From contig JBGVOD010000013.1 of NCBI GenBank assembly GCA_045126215.1, forward strand, positions 1 to 64,000: a stretch of DNA of 64,000 nt, given 5' to 3'. A program made the translations under genes and the position numbers. The notes under the pieces were generated by a model. The model was not told the DNA's origin. It saw nothing but the letters and a program-made list of their open reading frames with translations, and did no database searches. This document shows positions 52,806 to 62,008 of the stretch, piece after piece. This DNA comes from SVEL01 sp045126215. Lineage in GTDB: Bacteria > Bacillota > Clostridia > Lachnospirales > Lachnospiraceae. Positions within the stretch are counted from its first letter, which is position 1. Each line of letters begins with the position of its first letter.

Positions 52806-55800
52806 CTAAAACAACGACGCCTGCTCATAAGATAATGTTGTGTAATCCATCTGTTCATTGTCAACGTTGCTTACATAATCGACAACAACTGTCTGTTGAC
52901 GTCCATCTACAAGTTTCTGTCCAAGAATATAGTTTACGTCAAATCTGCCTGTTATAGCTGGTGTTGCACCTCTACATGGCACTATAAGCTGAACATTATT
53001 TGTCTTCAGCAGCTTAAATATTGGCTCCCAGATGTAGACATCCTTTGCAGCACCAAATGGATTATCAATAAATATAACTTTGCGAAGCAATGGTCCATCG
53101 GAAGCTCTTTTATTAATATTTGTAATATAATTAATTATAGCAATTAGGAACTGGATATAGATACCTTGGGACTGTCCCGTACTACCAACAGCTTCTTCAT
53201 ATTTAAGATATCTGCTCTGCTCCTTAATACGCTCACGCTTGTACAGTGTAAGCTTGATAGCATTCATATCTTTTACTATAACCTGGAATAATTTCTTAAA
53301 TGAGAGTTGTGTCTTTATATATTTGACCTTATCCTCATCACTTCTTATATTATCTACTGTTTTTACGATTTCATCAATATAGTTTTCCATATTTATTTTA
53401 TATTCTTCTTCTTTTACGTATGGAATATTTAAATCAATAATCGAAATCGTCTCATTATCCATAAATATTTTTGAAAGCTTTGGCAATCTGTCAAGCTCTG
53501 TCTTAATGTTAATACAGGTCTGAATACACTGATTCTCAAAGCTTGCCTTTATCTTTTCCATATCATCAATGCTCTTAATAATCCTGTCTTTTTCCAAAGC
53601 AATACATTCATTTATTTCGGATAATGCGGTAATAAGTTCATCTGAATTTGCTACTCCTGATGGCATAACAACATTTCTGTCTATTTCATCAGCCAACTTA
53701 TCTGCTCCCATCTTCATAAATAAATCTGTGAGCATTCTCTTTTCTTTTTCAAATTCTTCTTTTTTATCATACATCTCTTTTAAGAATTTGTCATATTTTT
53801 CAACAATATTACTGATTTTTTCTTCAATATTTAAAACACTTTCAAAGAGCTGCTCACTATTTCCAATATTTATTCCCTGTGCAGACACTATCTTTTCTAT
53901 ATCTCTCTCAAGAATTGCAAATCTGTTTGAAGAACGTTCAAAATCCCTTATACTTTCAGTAAGTTCTTTTATTTTTATCTCATTCTGTTTCATTTCTTCA
54001 CTCTTTGCAAGAATAAAGCTGTCGAAATCTCCACTTTCAATCACTATTTCTTCAAATGTGCCATACTTTTCTTCAATGGAAGATTTGCCATAATCAATAC
54101 TTCCTTCAAGTCTGTTCATAGCTTTTCCAAGCTTTGTTACTTCCTCAGATATAATATCTTTTTCTTTATTTATTAAATCAAGATTTTTCTTAAGTTCTTT
54201 TAATTTTTCATTAGATTCTCTGTCTGTGAGAGTACTCTCGTATATCTTTTTTATATCATCTACAAATATTCCATTATAATCGATAGCCTGAAGTGATTTC
54301 TCCATTGCTATATCATAATTACTGATTAATTTCACCTTGTCTTTTACATCGACATTTTCGCTTTCCATTGCTTTCTTAAGGCCCATGAATCTTGTTTGAA
54401 GAGTATCATCGTCAAGATCAGATATATCCGTTATATCTTCTCTAAAATACTGTTTATATTCATTATCAAATATTTCTTTTATCTGATTTATATTTTTCTT
54501 CATCAGCTGGACATGATGTTTTCTTTCTTCAAGCTGATTCTTTGACGCCTCAAGCCTTGCCTCAATGTTTACAGACTTCTGCTTTATACTTGAAAGATTT
54601 ATTTCACATCTGTCGCATTCTTTATTAACTTTTGATAATTCAAAAGATATATCTGCAATCTTATTTATTACCTCAAGCTTTTCTGTCTCTTCTGATAATT
54701 TTACAATTATCTGTTCGTTTTTATTATTTAATTTTTCAAGCTGTTCAGAATATTCATTTATTTTTTCTACACATCCTTCTTTTAAGCCTTCAATAGATTT
54801 CCTTTCCAGTTTCAGGTTCTCGTATACCATATCAGCTTCTTCTATTCTATCAAAGTATACATCTGTAAACTCTCCTGCAAATGCACTGTCATCTCTTAAA
54901 AGCGCAAGACTTTCATCATATGTATCTATTTTAAAAGTTATGGAAGATATCTGCTCTTTTACTTTCAAAGCCTTTGCAGCTATCATATCATCATCACAGA
55001 ATATATTTATATCTTCCATTGCAAAGGACAAATTAGATGAATCAATAGGATAATCCTTGTTTTTTATACTCTCATATCTAATAAGTGGAACAGCATATTC
55101 CCCATCTGTAAGTTCTGATATTCTGCTATCAGCAAGGATAGTATGATAGTTTTCCTTTATTATTATTCCATATGGAATAAGTGGGTTCTTCTCTAATATT
55201 TCTTTTCTCTCATTTACACTTACTGCCTGTATGAAATCCTCTCCAAGCACAGCAACTTTTCCATGATATCTGACAATATAATCATATACATTTAAAAGTA
55301 CCTCTGTCTTTTTTACAGGACAGCCTTTTGAAAGCTCCTCATAATATGTTGTGAGTTCTGCAAGCTCCGCCTTATTATCAGCTATCTCTTTTGAAAGAGA
55401 CTGGTATTTCTGGTTGATGGTTGTAAAAAGTTTTTTGATATCACTTTCACCATATATCTCCATCAGTTTTTGTGCCTTTTGCTTTATGTCTGAGAGTTTT
55501 TCGCGAAGTAAAATATTGTCAGTTAACGCATTATCATTGTCATTTTCTTTTATTGCTATCTCTTCCTCTTCACGCTTTTTATCAGATAATTTTTCGGATA
55601 TATCAGATATTTCTTTTGACAAACATTCTTGTTCTATGGCAAGCTCCTCAACCTTCTTTTTCTGCTCCTGTCTATATCTTTCAATATCAAAACCTATCAC
55701 ATCATCATAAGATGATTTTAGTGTATTTATTTCTTCCCTTAATTTCTCACTTCGTTCATTGTAATCTTTTACCAGATATTCATTTACGGCTTCTTCTTTT

Positions 55801-57218
55801 TTCAAGTCATCTAATTCGGACATAGTTGTCCCTATCATAGACTCTTCCATATCTATGATTTTCTGTTCCTTTTCAATTTCCCCAGAAAGTCGCACTATTT
55901 CAGCTTTATTTCTCTGCATTTTAGTCGATGCAAGAATATGAAGTTCATCAACAATATCGCTCTTATCTCTCAAAATATTATCAACTAATGCTTGAAGTTC
56001 ATCTCTTTCCTTCTTGTAATAAAGATAATCGCAGTAGTCATTGATACATTCTCTGATAGTAAGATTTTCTTTTTCTTTTTCGTATTTGTCTGTAATATCT
56101 GCAAGTTTTCCCTTTGCAAGTTCAAGCCTGTCTAGAAGTTTCTCTCTATCATTTATGTCCTTTTGTACTTTTACAGTTTCGATCTGCTTTACGCAAAACT
56201 CTTCATCGCGTTTTAAGCTTTCAATATGATTTAACACTCCATTTCTTTTTGTTTCATTATCATTTATTGCCTTTTTAACCGTATAATAGCCTTTAATGAT
56301 TTCATTTGATAAATCATCTTTGCCATAATACATCTCTTTTACAGACTGCACTCTTCCAATAAACGATTCTATCATTTCAATCTCTCTGTCAAGAGAAACT
56401 ATTTCGTCCTTCCTCTTTGAAAGCTCTAATAACTTATCCTTTATATCAATAAGTGTCTTAGCCATAACATCTTCGCTACCCTCACTGTACGTACGGATAT
56501 TGAAGGACTTTTGAATAATTTCTTCAATAAGCAGGTCTTCTACAACCTTTCTTGTAGTTTTATAGTTTGTCTCAAAATATGTACGAACATGACCTTCTGT
56601 TTTATTTATACCACGAATAATTTCCCATTCGCTCTCATACAAACCATAGTTTGCAATAAATCTCTGATATTCTCCTTTTCTTTCAAAAATATATATCTTA
56701 AGACTCAAATCTTTTTTGGAAAGCTCTCTAAGGTATGTCTTTAATCCATTATAAGTAATCCTCTCATTTCCGTTAGAAAGTGGAAGATTCTTTATATCAT
56801 TGTCATTAAATTCTCTATAGAAAATACAGTAATTAAAATATTCAATACCTGCTGTATCCTTATGTTCCTCTTCATCCAAAAGAGAATCATCCTTCGCCTT
56901 TCTAGCACAAAATCCAGTAAGCATATACTTATAATTCTCTTTTACATCACAATCACTAAGTCTCCATTCAATAAGGGAATGTATAGTCTTCGAACCATTA
57001 TTTGTTCTAAACAGCTTCTCTATAGGCTGCTTTTCATCCAGTGTACAGTTAGGAATAAGATTCTGTAAGAGCAGCAACATAAGCACACTCTTACCACCAC
57101 CATTAGCCAAATCGTAGATAGTATTTTTTCCTGAAAATCTCATCAGAAAATCATCATAGTACTGTGTACCAAAATTATATTTAACATTATTCACCCTGAT
57201 ACGATTAATATGTGGCAT
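52806..57218 (-). CDS. jetC: SMC-like coiled-coil ATPase, JetC/MukB-type
   Basis: The 1470-residue protein is an SMC-like ATPase of condensin type: Walker A ANGGGKS (38-44), two long coiled-coil arms (about 230-600 and 780-1290) around a globular hinge (about 640-770), and a C-terminal head with the signature-like GSTGQSQGIYIQF (about 1345-1356) and Walker B KVIFIDNPFG (about 1380). The Walker B Glu of SMC proteins is Asn here, a feature I recall in DNPFG-type JetC relatives. It overlaps jetB by one base and shares the Wadjet-like order jetA-jetB-jetC. Wadjet restrains plasmids, but its nuclease JetD is absent. Confidence 0.85.
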   Translation of the reverse strand: MPHINRIRVNNVKYNFGTQYYDDFLMRFSGKNTIYDLANGGGKSVLMLLLLQNLIPNCTLDEKQPIEKLFRTNNGSKTIHSLIEWRLSDCDVKENYKYMLTGFCARKAKDDSLLDEEEHKDTAGIEYFNYCIFYREFNDNDIKNLPLSNGNERITYNGLKTYLRELSKKDLSLKIYIFERKGEYQRFIANYGLYESEWEIIRGINKTEGHVRTYFETNYKTTRKVVEDLLIEEIIQKSFNIRTYSEGSEDVMAKTLIDIKDKLLELSKRKDEIVSLDREIEMIESFIGRVQSVKEMYYGKDDLSNEIIKGYYTVKKAINDNETKRNGVLNHIESLKRDEEFCVKQIETVKVQKDINDREKLLDRLELAKGKLADITDKYEKEKENLTIRECINDYCDYLYYKKERDELQALVDNILRDKSDIVDELHILASTKMQRNKAEIVRLSGEIEKEQKIIDMEESMIGTTMSELDDLKKEEAVNEYLVKDYNERSEKLREEINTLKSSYDDVIGFDIERYRQEQKKKVEELAIEQECLSKEISDISEKLSDKKREEEEIAIKENDNDNALTDNILLREKLSDIKQKAQKLMEIYGESDIKKLFTTINQKYQSLSKEIADNKAELAELTTYYEELSKGCPVKKTEVLLNVYDYIVRYHGKVAVLGEDFIQAVSVNERKEILEKNPLIPYGIIIKENYHTILADSRISELTDGEYAVPLIRYESIKNKDYPIDSSNLSFAMEDINIFCDDDMIAAKALKVKEQISSITFKIDTYDESLALLRDDSAFAGEFTDVYFDRIEEADMVYENLKLERKSIEGLKEGCVEKINEYSEQLEKLNNKNEQIIVKLSEETEKLEVINKIADISFELSKVNKECDRCEINLSSIKQKSVNIEARLEASKNQLEERKHHVQLMKKNINQIKEIFDNEYKQYFREDITDISDLDDDTLQTRFMGLKKAMESENVDVKDKVKLISNYDIAMEKSLQAIDYNGIFVDDIKKIYESTLTDRESNEKLKELKKNLDLINKEKDIISEEVTKLGKAMNRLEGSIDYGKSSIEEKYGTFEEIVIESGDFDSFILAKSEEMKQNEIKIKELTESIRDFERSSNRFAILERDIEKIVSAQGINIGNSEQLFESVLNIEEKISNIVEKYDKFLKEMYDKKEEFEKEKRMLTDLFMKMGADKLADEIDRNVVMPSGVANSDELITALSEINECIALEKDRIIKSIDDMEKIKASFENQCIQTCINIKTELDRLPKLSKIFMDNETISIIDLNIPYVKEEEYKINMENYIDEIVKTVDNIRSDEDKVKYIKTQLSFKKLFQVIVKDMNAIKLTLYKRERIKEQSRYLKYEEAVGSTGQSQGIYIQFLIAIINYITNINKRASDGPLLRKVIFIDNPFGAAKDVYIWEPIFKLLKTNNVQLIVPCRGATPAITGRFDVNYILGQKLVDGRQQTVVVDYVSNVDNEQMDYTTLSYEQASLF

Positions 57219-57913
57219 TACTCTTCTCCTTTCAAAATCTCGTAAATACGGCCTTTATATTCATCAAAGTAATTTTCAATAAGCGCTTTAAATCGGTCTC
57301 TTGGATAATATCTTGAATCCTCCTCAATAAGCAGTTCTTGATTTACGAGGAAATTCAATGTAAGTTTAACAAAACCACTCTTGGAACCTCTTGAAGCACG
57401 TGTTGTTTCTCCTTGTCCAATTATTGGCATATCCTCCCATGTAAGTGCAATTTCTTTAAAGCTATTTACTTCTATCTCTTCCATATTAAAAACTTTCAAA
57501 TCATCTGTAATGCTTTTAAGAGCATTATCCATTGCACAAACAACATCTTCAAGTTTTATATATTCAACAAAAGTATAATTTGATGAATCTTTATAAAATC
57601 TTGTAATAATAATATAGATAATGAAATAGCATAAATATAATTCCCTATTGAGTTTTATACCCATTTCTTTTTTAAGTTCTTCATTGGAATATCCAAAAAC
57701 TTTGTTATTTTCTCCTGCAGAGATATACAGTCCATAGTTATATTCATAAAGATTAATATTCATTTTTTTGAATACCTTTCGCACCATGTCGAATACTTCT
57801 GTATTATTTTCATATTCTTCATAAAGAATAATATTTTCTTTTTTTGATATTTCTCCGCCATTTAACAATATCGAAACAATATCCAATGCTTTATCAAATT
57901 CTTTATCCTGCAT
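57218..57913 (-). CDS. jetB: JetB/MukE-like protein
   Basis: The 231-residue protein is helix-rich with a winged-helix feel, MukE/JetB-like (DUF6063 by recall): ESNFKEIALTWEDMP-type segments, and a C-terminal half with FLVNQELLIEEDSRYYPRDR matching the fold of kleisin-binding partners. In Wadjet the JetB dimer bridges JetA and JetC. It overlaps jetA by 11 bp and jetC by 1 bp, so stoichiometric production is implied. Confidence 0.7.
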   Translation of the reverse strand: MQDKEFDKALDIVSILLNGGEISKKENIILYEEYENNTEVFDMVRKVFKKMNINLYEYNYGLYISAGENNKVFGYSNEELKKEMGIKLNRELYLCYFIIYIIITRFYKDSSNYTFVEYIKLEDVVCAMDNALKSITDDLKVFNMEEIEVNSFKEIALTWEDMPIIGQGETTRASRGSKSGFVKLTLNFLVNQELLIEEDSRYYPRDRFKALIENYFDEYKGRIYEILKGEE

Positions 57914-59444
57914 CTTGGTCTCCTATTAACTTAAGTCTAAAGTAGATATCTGATATTTCAAAATCCTCTTTAAGCTTAAGTATATTCTCTTCATTGAATT
58001 CAAGTGTCAAAATTATACCTGAATATTTATCATCTTCATCTTTTATTACAACATCCTTTAAATATTCTTCAAAGAATGTATCCGGCTTTTCTACTACCAT
58101 ATCGATATCATAATATTTCTTCTGGCTCATATGCACAAGAAAAGAGTAGTAATCTCCATTAGCAAATATACTTTCTGAATATTTCTCCTTTAGAATCTCA
58201 TTGAAATCCGAAAGGCTCGCCTCTTCTACTTGCAACAAAAAATCCAGCAATCCCCGTATAAATACGTGATAATTGTTTTCAATTCTTTCTTCCTCTATTT
58301 CATCCTCATAGACATACATAACTTCTTCTGTAGTTTCACTTATCTTCTCTGCTTCTTCCTCATTCTTTGGCTTTGCAAGAAGCATTTTGTCGATACATGT
58401 AAGATTAAAACTCTTTTTTACATTAAGCTTAAACAAAGGAACAACTAACATAGATAAAAGGTCTGTTTCATCTCTTTCCATAATTTTTTTCAACGCATAC
58501 GTAAAGTCAAAGCTTGGTTTTAATCTATTGAATTTTGCCTTTGTAATTATTTCATCTGCCTTAACCTGCAGATCTGTACACGCACTTAAAAGCTCACTAT
58601 GCTTTATTATTGCTCTCTTAAGCTCTGTTTCAAGTAAATATATATCATCTACCGCGCTAAAATATTGCTCATCTGACTCTGTTTTAACAAGTGCAGCTTC
58701 AATAAGCTCCATATTTTTTGCGAATAGCTTTTGTTCATCTTCAAACCATCTCATACCTGTGCTCATGAATTCTTCATAAGCCTTTGTACCTTCAAAAACA
58801 TCCTCACTAAGTATTGCAAGTACTTCGTTCTTTCTAATCTTTAGTCTGGCAACCTCACTGTTAATTCTCTTGATAACATCTATGCCACCTTTGTAATTCT
58901 TTGTGGTAATCATTTTCGACAGAAGCACCTGTGCAATGCTTATACCACTTTCATCCTTTATCTCCTTTGTATCAAGATAAAATTCAATAGCTTCACTCGT
59001 TATAAAATAATTAATCACTTCATTACGGATTCTGCTATCAATAAGTTTCATTCGTATTGTCTTCTTTGTCCTGTCAACAGGGTCAAAATATTCATACGAA
59101 AATGGCTTTCCACCATTCGTTATTTTGTCAAATATGTATGCAGAGACTTCCTTCTCTTCTTCCTCGTCAAGAGGAATTCTAAAATCTCTTCTATACACAT
59201 CATGTAAAAATTCTTCATACTCCTGATAGGTAATATCTTTCTCATTAAAGTTGTTTTCTTCAATAAAAAAGCGTAATACTGCCATCAGAATATAACCCAT
59301 ATCCAAACCGGAATACTTTCCACCGGCAAAACCGGTGAAAGCATTGTCTGTAAGTTTGAAATATGGGTAATATTTCTTAATGTTCAGCATACGCTTACTA
59401 TGGTCATATATTATATCTCTTGCCAAGATGTATTCTTCTGCCAT
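57903..59444 (-). CDS. jetA: JetA/MukF-like kleisin (DUF5716 type)
   Basis: The 513-residue protein is helical throughout. The N-terminal 200 residues resemble MukF/JetA winged-helix dimerisation domains, the middle forms a long coiled coil (about 205-330), and the C-terminus would act as the kleisin tail. I recall its closest family as the DUF5716/JetA group. It starts 40 bp after recR in the same direction, so it seems to be transcribed together with the dnaX-ybaB-recR operon. Confidence 0.72.
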   Translation of the reverse strand: MAEEYILARDIIYDHSKRMLNIKKYYPYFKLTDNAFTGFAGGKYSGLDMGYILMAVLRFFIEENNFNEKDITYQEYEEFLHDVYRRDFRIPLDEEEEKEVSAYIFDKITNGGKPFSYEYFDPVDRTKKTIRMKLIDSRIRNEVINYFITSEAIEFYLDTKEIKDESGISIAQVLLSKMITTKNYKGGIDVIKRINSEVARLKIRKNEVLAILSEDVFEGTKAYEEFMSTGMRWFEDEQKLFAKNMELIEAALVKTESDEQYFSAVDDIYLLETELKRAIIKHSELLSACTDLQVKADEIITKAKFNRLKPSFDFTYALKKIMERDETDLLSMLVVPLFKLNVKKSFNLTCIDKMLLAKPKNEEEAEKISETTEEVMYVYEDEIEEERIENNYHVFIRGLLDFLLQVEEASLSDFNEILKEKYSESIFANGDYYSFLVHMSQKKYYDIDMVVEKPDTFFEEYLKDVVIKDEDDKYSGIILTLEFNEENILKLKEDFEISDIYFRLKLIGDQDAG

Positions 59445-59484
59445 TTTTATTACCTACTTCATTTTATGATGTATTTAATAGATT

Positions 59485-60081
59485 CTATATCTCCGTGCGC
59501 CCTTCCAATGCTCGCAAAAGTGTAACTTCATCGATATACTCTAAATCGCCTCCTACAGGTACACCTGATGCAATTCGAGTAACCTTTATACCAGTAGGCT
59601 TAACAAGCTTACTAATATACATAGCTGTAGTTTCACCCTCAAGTGATGAATTCGTGGCTATAATCACTTCGTCTACATCATACTTAAGGCGTTCCATTAA
59701 CTCTTTAAGCTTTATATCTTTTGGACCTATTCCAAGCATAGGTGATATAGCACCATGCAGAACATGATAAACGCCATCGAACTTTCCGGTTTTCTCATAG
59801 GCAGCCAAATCTCTTGTATTCTCGACTACCATAATTACCTTATGATTTCTCTTCTCACTACTGCATATTGGACATAATTCTTTATCTGTAAGTGTAAAAC
59901 ATTCTTTGCAATATTTAACATTTTCTTTAGCCGAAATGATTGTATTCGCCAAAGATTCTACCTGCGCTTTTGGCATATTGATTATATGAAAAGCCAGTCT
60001 CGCAGCAGATTTAGCGCCTATCCCCGGAAGCTTTGATAATTCTTCAATTAAATTTCCTATATAGCTGCTATAGTAATCCAT
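59485..60081 (-). CDS. recR: Recombination mediator RecR
   Basis: The 198-residue protein of RecFOR repair has an N-terminal helix-hairpin-helix, the zinc site Cys58, Cys61, Cys70 and Cys73 (YCKECF, LCPICSS), and a Toprim domain with VVENTRDLAAYEKTGKF. It binds DNA gaps and loads RecA. Its start overlaps the ybaB stop by one base. Confidence 0.97.
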   Translation of the reverse strand: MDYYSSYIGNLIEELSKLPGIGAKSAARLAFHIINMPKAQVESLANTIISAKENVKYCKECFTLTDKELCPICSSEKRNHKVIMVVENTRDLAAYEKTGKFDGVYHVLHGAISPMLGIGPKDIKLKELMERLKYDVDEVIIATNSSLEGETTAMYISKLVKPTGIKVTRIASGVPVGGDLEYIDEVTLLRALEGRTEI

Positions 60082-60440
60082 TAGAAAGGAAATCCTCCTC
60101 CAAGTCCACCTAAGCCACCTGTGATTTTAGACATTGACTGCTGTGATAATTCTTCCATCTGTCTAAGAGCTTCATTTGCAGCTGCAACAATGAGGTCTTC
60201 TAACATTTCCACATCATCTGGATCTACTACTTCTTCCTTAATCTTAACTTTAACTATTTCTTTCTTTCCTGATACTGTAACTTCTACAGCTCCACCACCA
60301 GCCGATGCTGTAATTTCCTTTTCTTCAAGCTCTTTTGTTGTCTCTTCCATCTGTTTTTGCATTTTCTGAGCCTGTTTCATAAGATTATTCATATTTCCTG
60401 GCATACCCATGCCACCTGGAAATCCACCACGCTTTGCCAT
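60081..60440 (-). CDS. ybaB: YbaB/EbfC-family DNA-binding protein
   Basis: The 119-residue nucleoid-associated protein has the YbaB pattern: Gly/Met-rich N-terminus, MKQAQKMQKQMEET helix, and the VEVTVSGKKEIVKVKIKEEV beta core, ending in a Gly-rich tail. It binds DNA as a dimer. It sits between dnaX and recR, the standard order. Confidence 0.95.
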   Translation of the reverse strand: MAKRGGFPGGMGMPGNMNNLMKQAQKMQKQMEETTKELEEKEITASAGGGAVEVTVSGKKEIVKVKIKEEVVDPDDVEMLEDLIVAAANEALRQMEELSQQSMSKITGGLGGLGGGFPF

Positions 60441-60442
60441 TT

Positions 60443-61996
60443 TTATTCCTCCGTTATTTCATATTTAATTCTGCTATGTGCTTCTATCAGTTGATGATCG
60501 CGCAAATCATCTCCCTCACCTAAAAACACTGTATTTATCTTTATGTCTTTTCCTGTTGCGTTTGCTATAACTTCCTCGATCTCGTCACTTCTGTCCTTAA
60601 TCATCTTTTCAGCTGTCGCATCAGTAAAGACTATTGATAACCTTGTTGAACCATCCGAAGCCGCCCTTGCCCCTCTAATCATATTCTTCATAGGAGATGA
60701 AATCATATTGATTATTTCAGGCCATCTGTCCACTACCATCTGGATATCATCAGGAACTGCTACATCAAGTGGTCTTTTCTCTTCTTTTTTTGGAGTCTGC
60801 ATCGCCCCTTGAGGTACTGCTGACTGTGTCACCACTGGTACACCATTCTCAATAGTTCTTTCCAACTCTGCTACTCTGTTAATAATAGATTCCATATCAT
60901 TTTCCATAGCAGGTCTTGCCATTTTAATTAGAGCTACCTCTACAAGAACTCTCTTGCCTGTTGCATATTTAATCTGACCTGATAACTCTGAGAAAATACG
61001 TATATATCTCATAAGCACAGGGACTTCTATCATACCTGTTTCTTCCTTCAGAGCAGCCATTCCCTCTGCAGAAATATCTATCATATCCTCTGCATTATCT
61101 GATGTCTTTGCAAGAAGAAGATTTCTTAAATACCAGGTAAAGTCACTTACAAACTGTGTCAAATCCCTGCCTCTGATAATGATTTCATCAAGTTGCGATA
61201 TTACGCCTACTGTATCTCCTGCTATAATCGTACGAAGCATCTTGCTGAAAATATCATTATCAACCGCACCAAGTACTTCCAGCACATGTTCATATGTGAG
61301 CTTTTCTCCAAAATAAAAAGCAACACACTGATCAAGAAGACTAAGCGAATCTCTCATAGAGCCATCTGCCATTTTTGCAATATACCTGATGGCCTTCTCC
61401 TCATATTCAATATTCTCTCTTCCTGCCAAATCCATTAATCTAGCAGCAATTGTATCAACAGTAATACGTTTAAAATCATATCTCTGGCATCTGGACATAA
61501 TAGTTATTGGAATCTTTGATGCCTCTGTTGTTGCAAGAATAAAGATTACATATGATGGAGGTTCTTCCAATGTCTTAAGCAAGGCATTGAAAGCACCTAT
61601 TGATAACATATGCACTTCATCAATGATATAAACCTTGTATTTTCCATCTGCAGGAGAGTATTGCACCTCATCTCGGATTTCTCTTATATTATCCACACCA
61701 TTATTTGAGGCTGCATCTATCTCTATAACATTCATAGACGCCCCTGCTGCAATAGCCTTACAACTCTTGCACTCTCCACATGGACTGCCATCTATTGGAT
61801 TTTCACAGTTAACCGTCTTTGCAAATAATTTTGCAATTGTAGTCTTACCTGTACCTCTCGTCCCGCAAAATAGATATGCATGTCCAATTCTATCTGCTTT
61901 TATCTGATTTTTTAATGTATTAACTATATGATCCTGACCTTTTACTTCTTCAAAATTATCCGGTCTAAACTTTCTGTATAAAGCCTGGTATGACAT
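60443..61996 (-). CDS. dnaX: DNA polymerase III subunit gamma/tau
   Basis: The 517-residue clamp-loader ATPase has Walker A GTRGTGKTT (45-53), a zinc module (Cys64, Cys73, Cys76, Cys79), Walker B region IIDEVHMLSIGAFNALLKTLEEPP, sensor 1 ILATTEASKIP and the oligomerisation domain III. It follows pfkA by 12 bp. No clear internal frameshift signal for a shorter gamma form was seen. Confidence 0.97.
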   Translation of the reverse strand: MSYQALYRKFRPDNFEEVKGQDHIVNTLKNQIKADRIGHAYLFCGTRGTGKTTIAKLFAKTVNCENPIDGSPCGECKSCKAIAAGASMNVIEIDAASNNGVDNIREIRDEVQYSPADGKYKVYIIDEVHMLSIGAFNALLKTLEEPPSYVIFILATTEASKIPITIMSRCQRYDFKRITVDTIAARLMDLAGRENIEYEEKAIRYIAKMADGSMRDSLSLLDQCVAFYFGEKLTYEHVLEVLGAVDNDIFSKMLRTIIAGDTVGVISQLDEIIIRGRDLTQFVSDFTWYLRNLLLAKTSDNAEDMIDISAEGMAALKEETGMIEVPVLMRYIRIFSELSGQIKYATGKRVLVEVALIKMARPAMENDMESIINRVAELERTIENGVPVVTQSAVPQGAMQTPKKEEKRPLDVAVPDDIQMVVDRWPEIINMISSPMKNMIRGARAASDGSTRLSIVFTDATAEKMIKDRSDEIEEVIANATGKDIKINTVFLGEGDDLRDHQLIEAHSRIKYEITEE

Positions 61997-62008
61997 ACTT
62001 TACTCCAA

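Noticed and set aside
53569..56229. Several plus-strand Ser/Phe-rich frames opposite the JetC-like gene
   Set aside because: They mirror coiled-coil Lys/Glu codons of the real gene and lack starts with ribosome sites.
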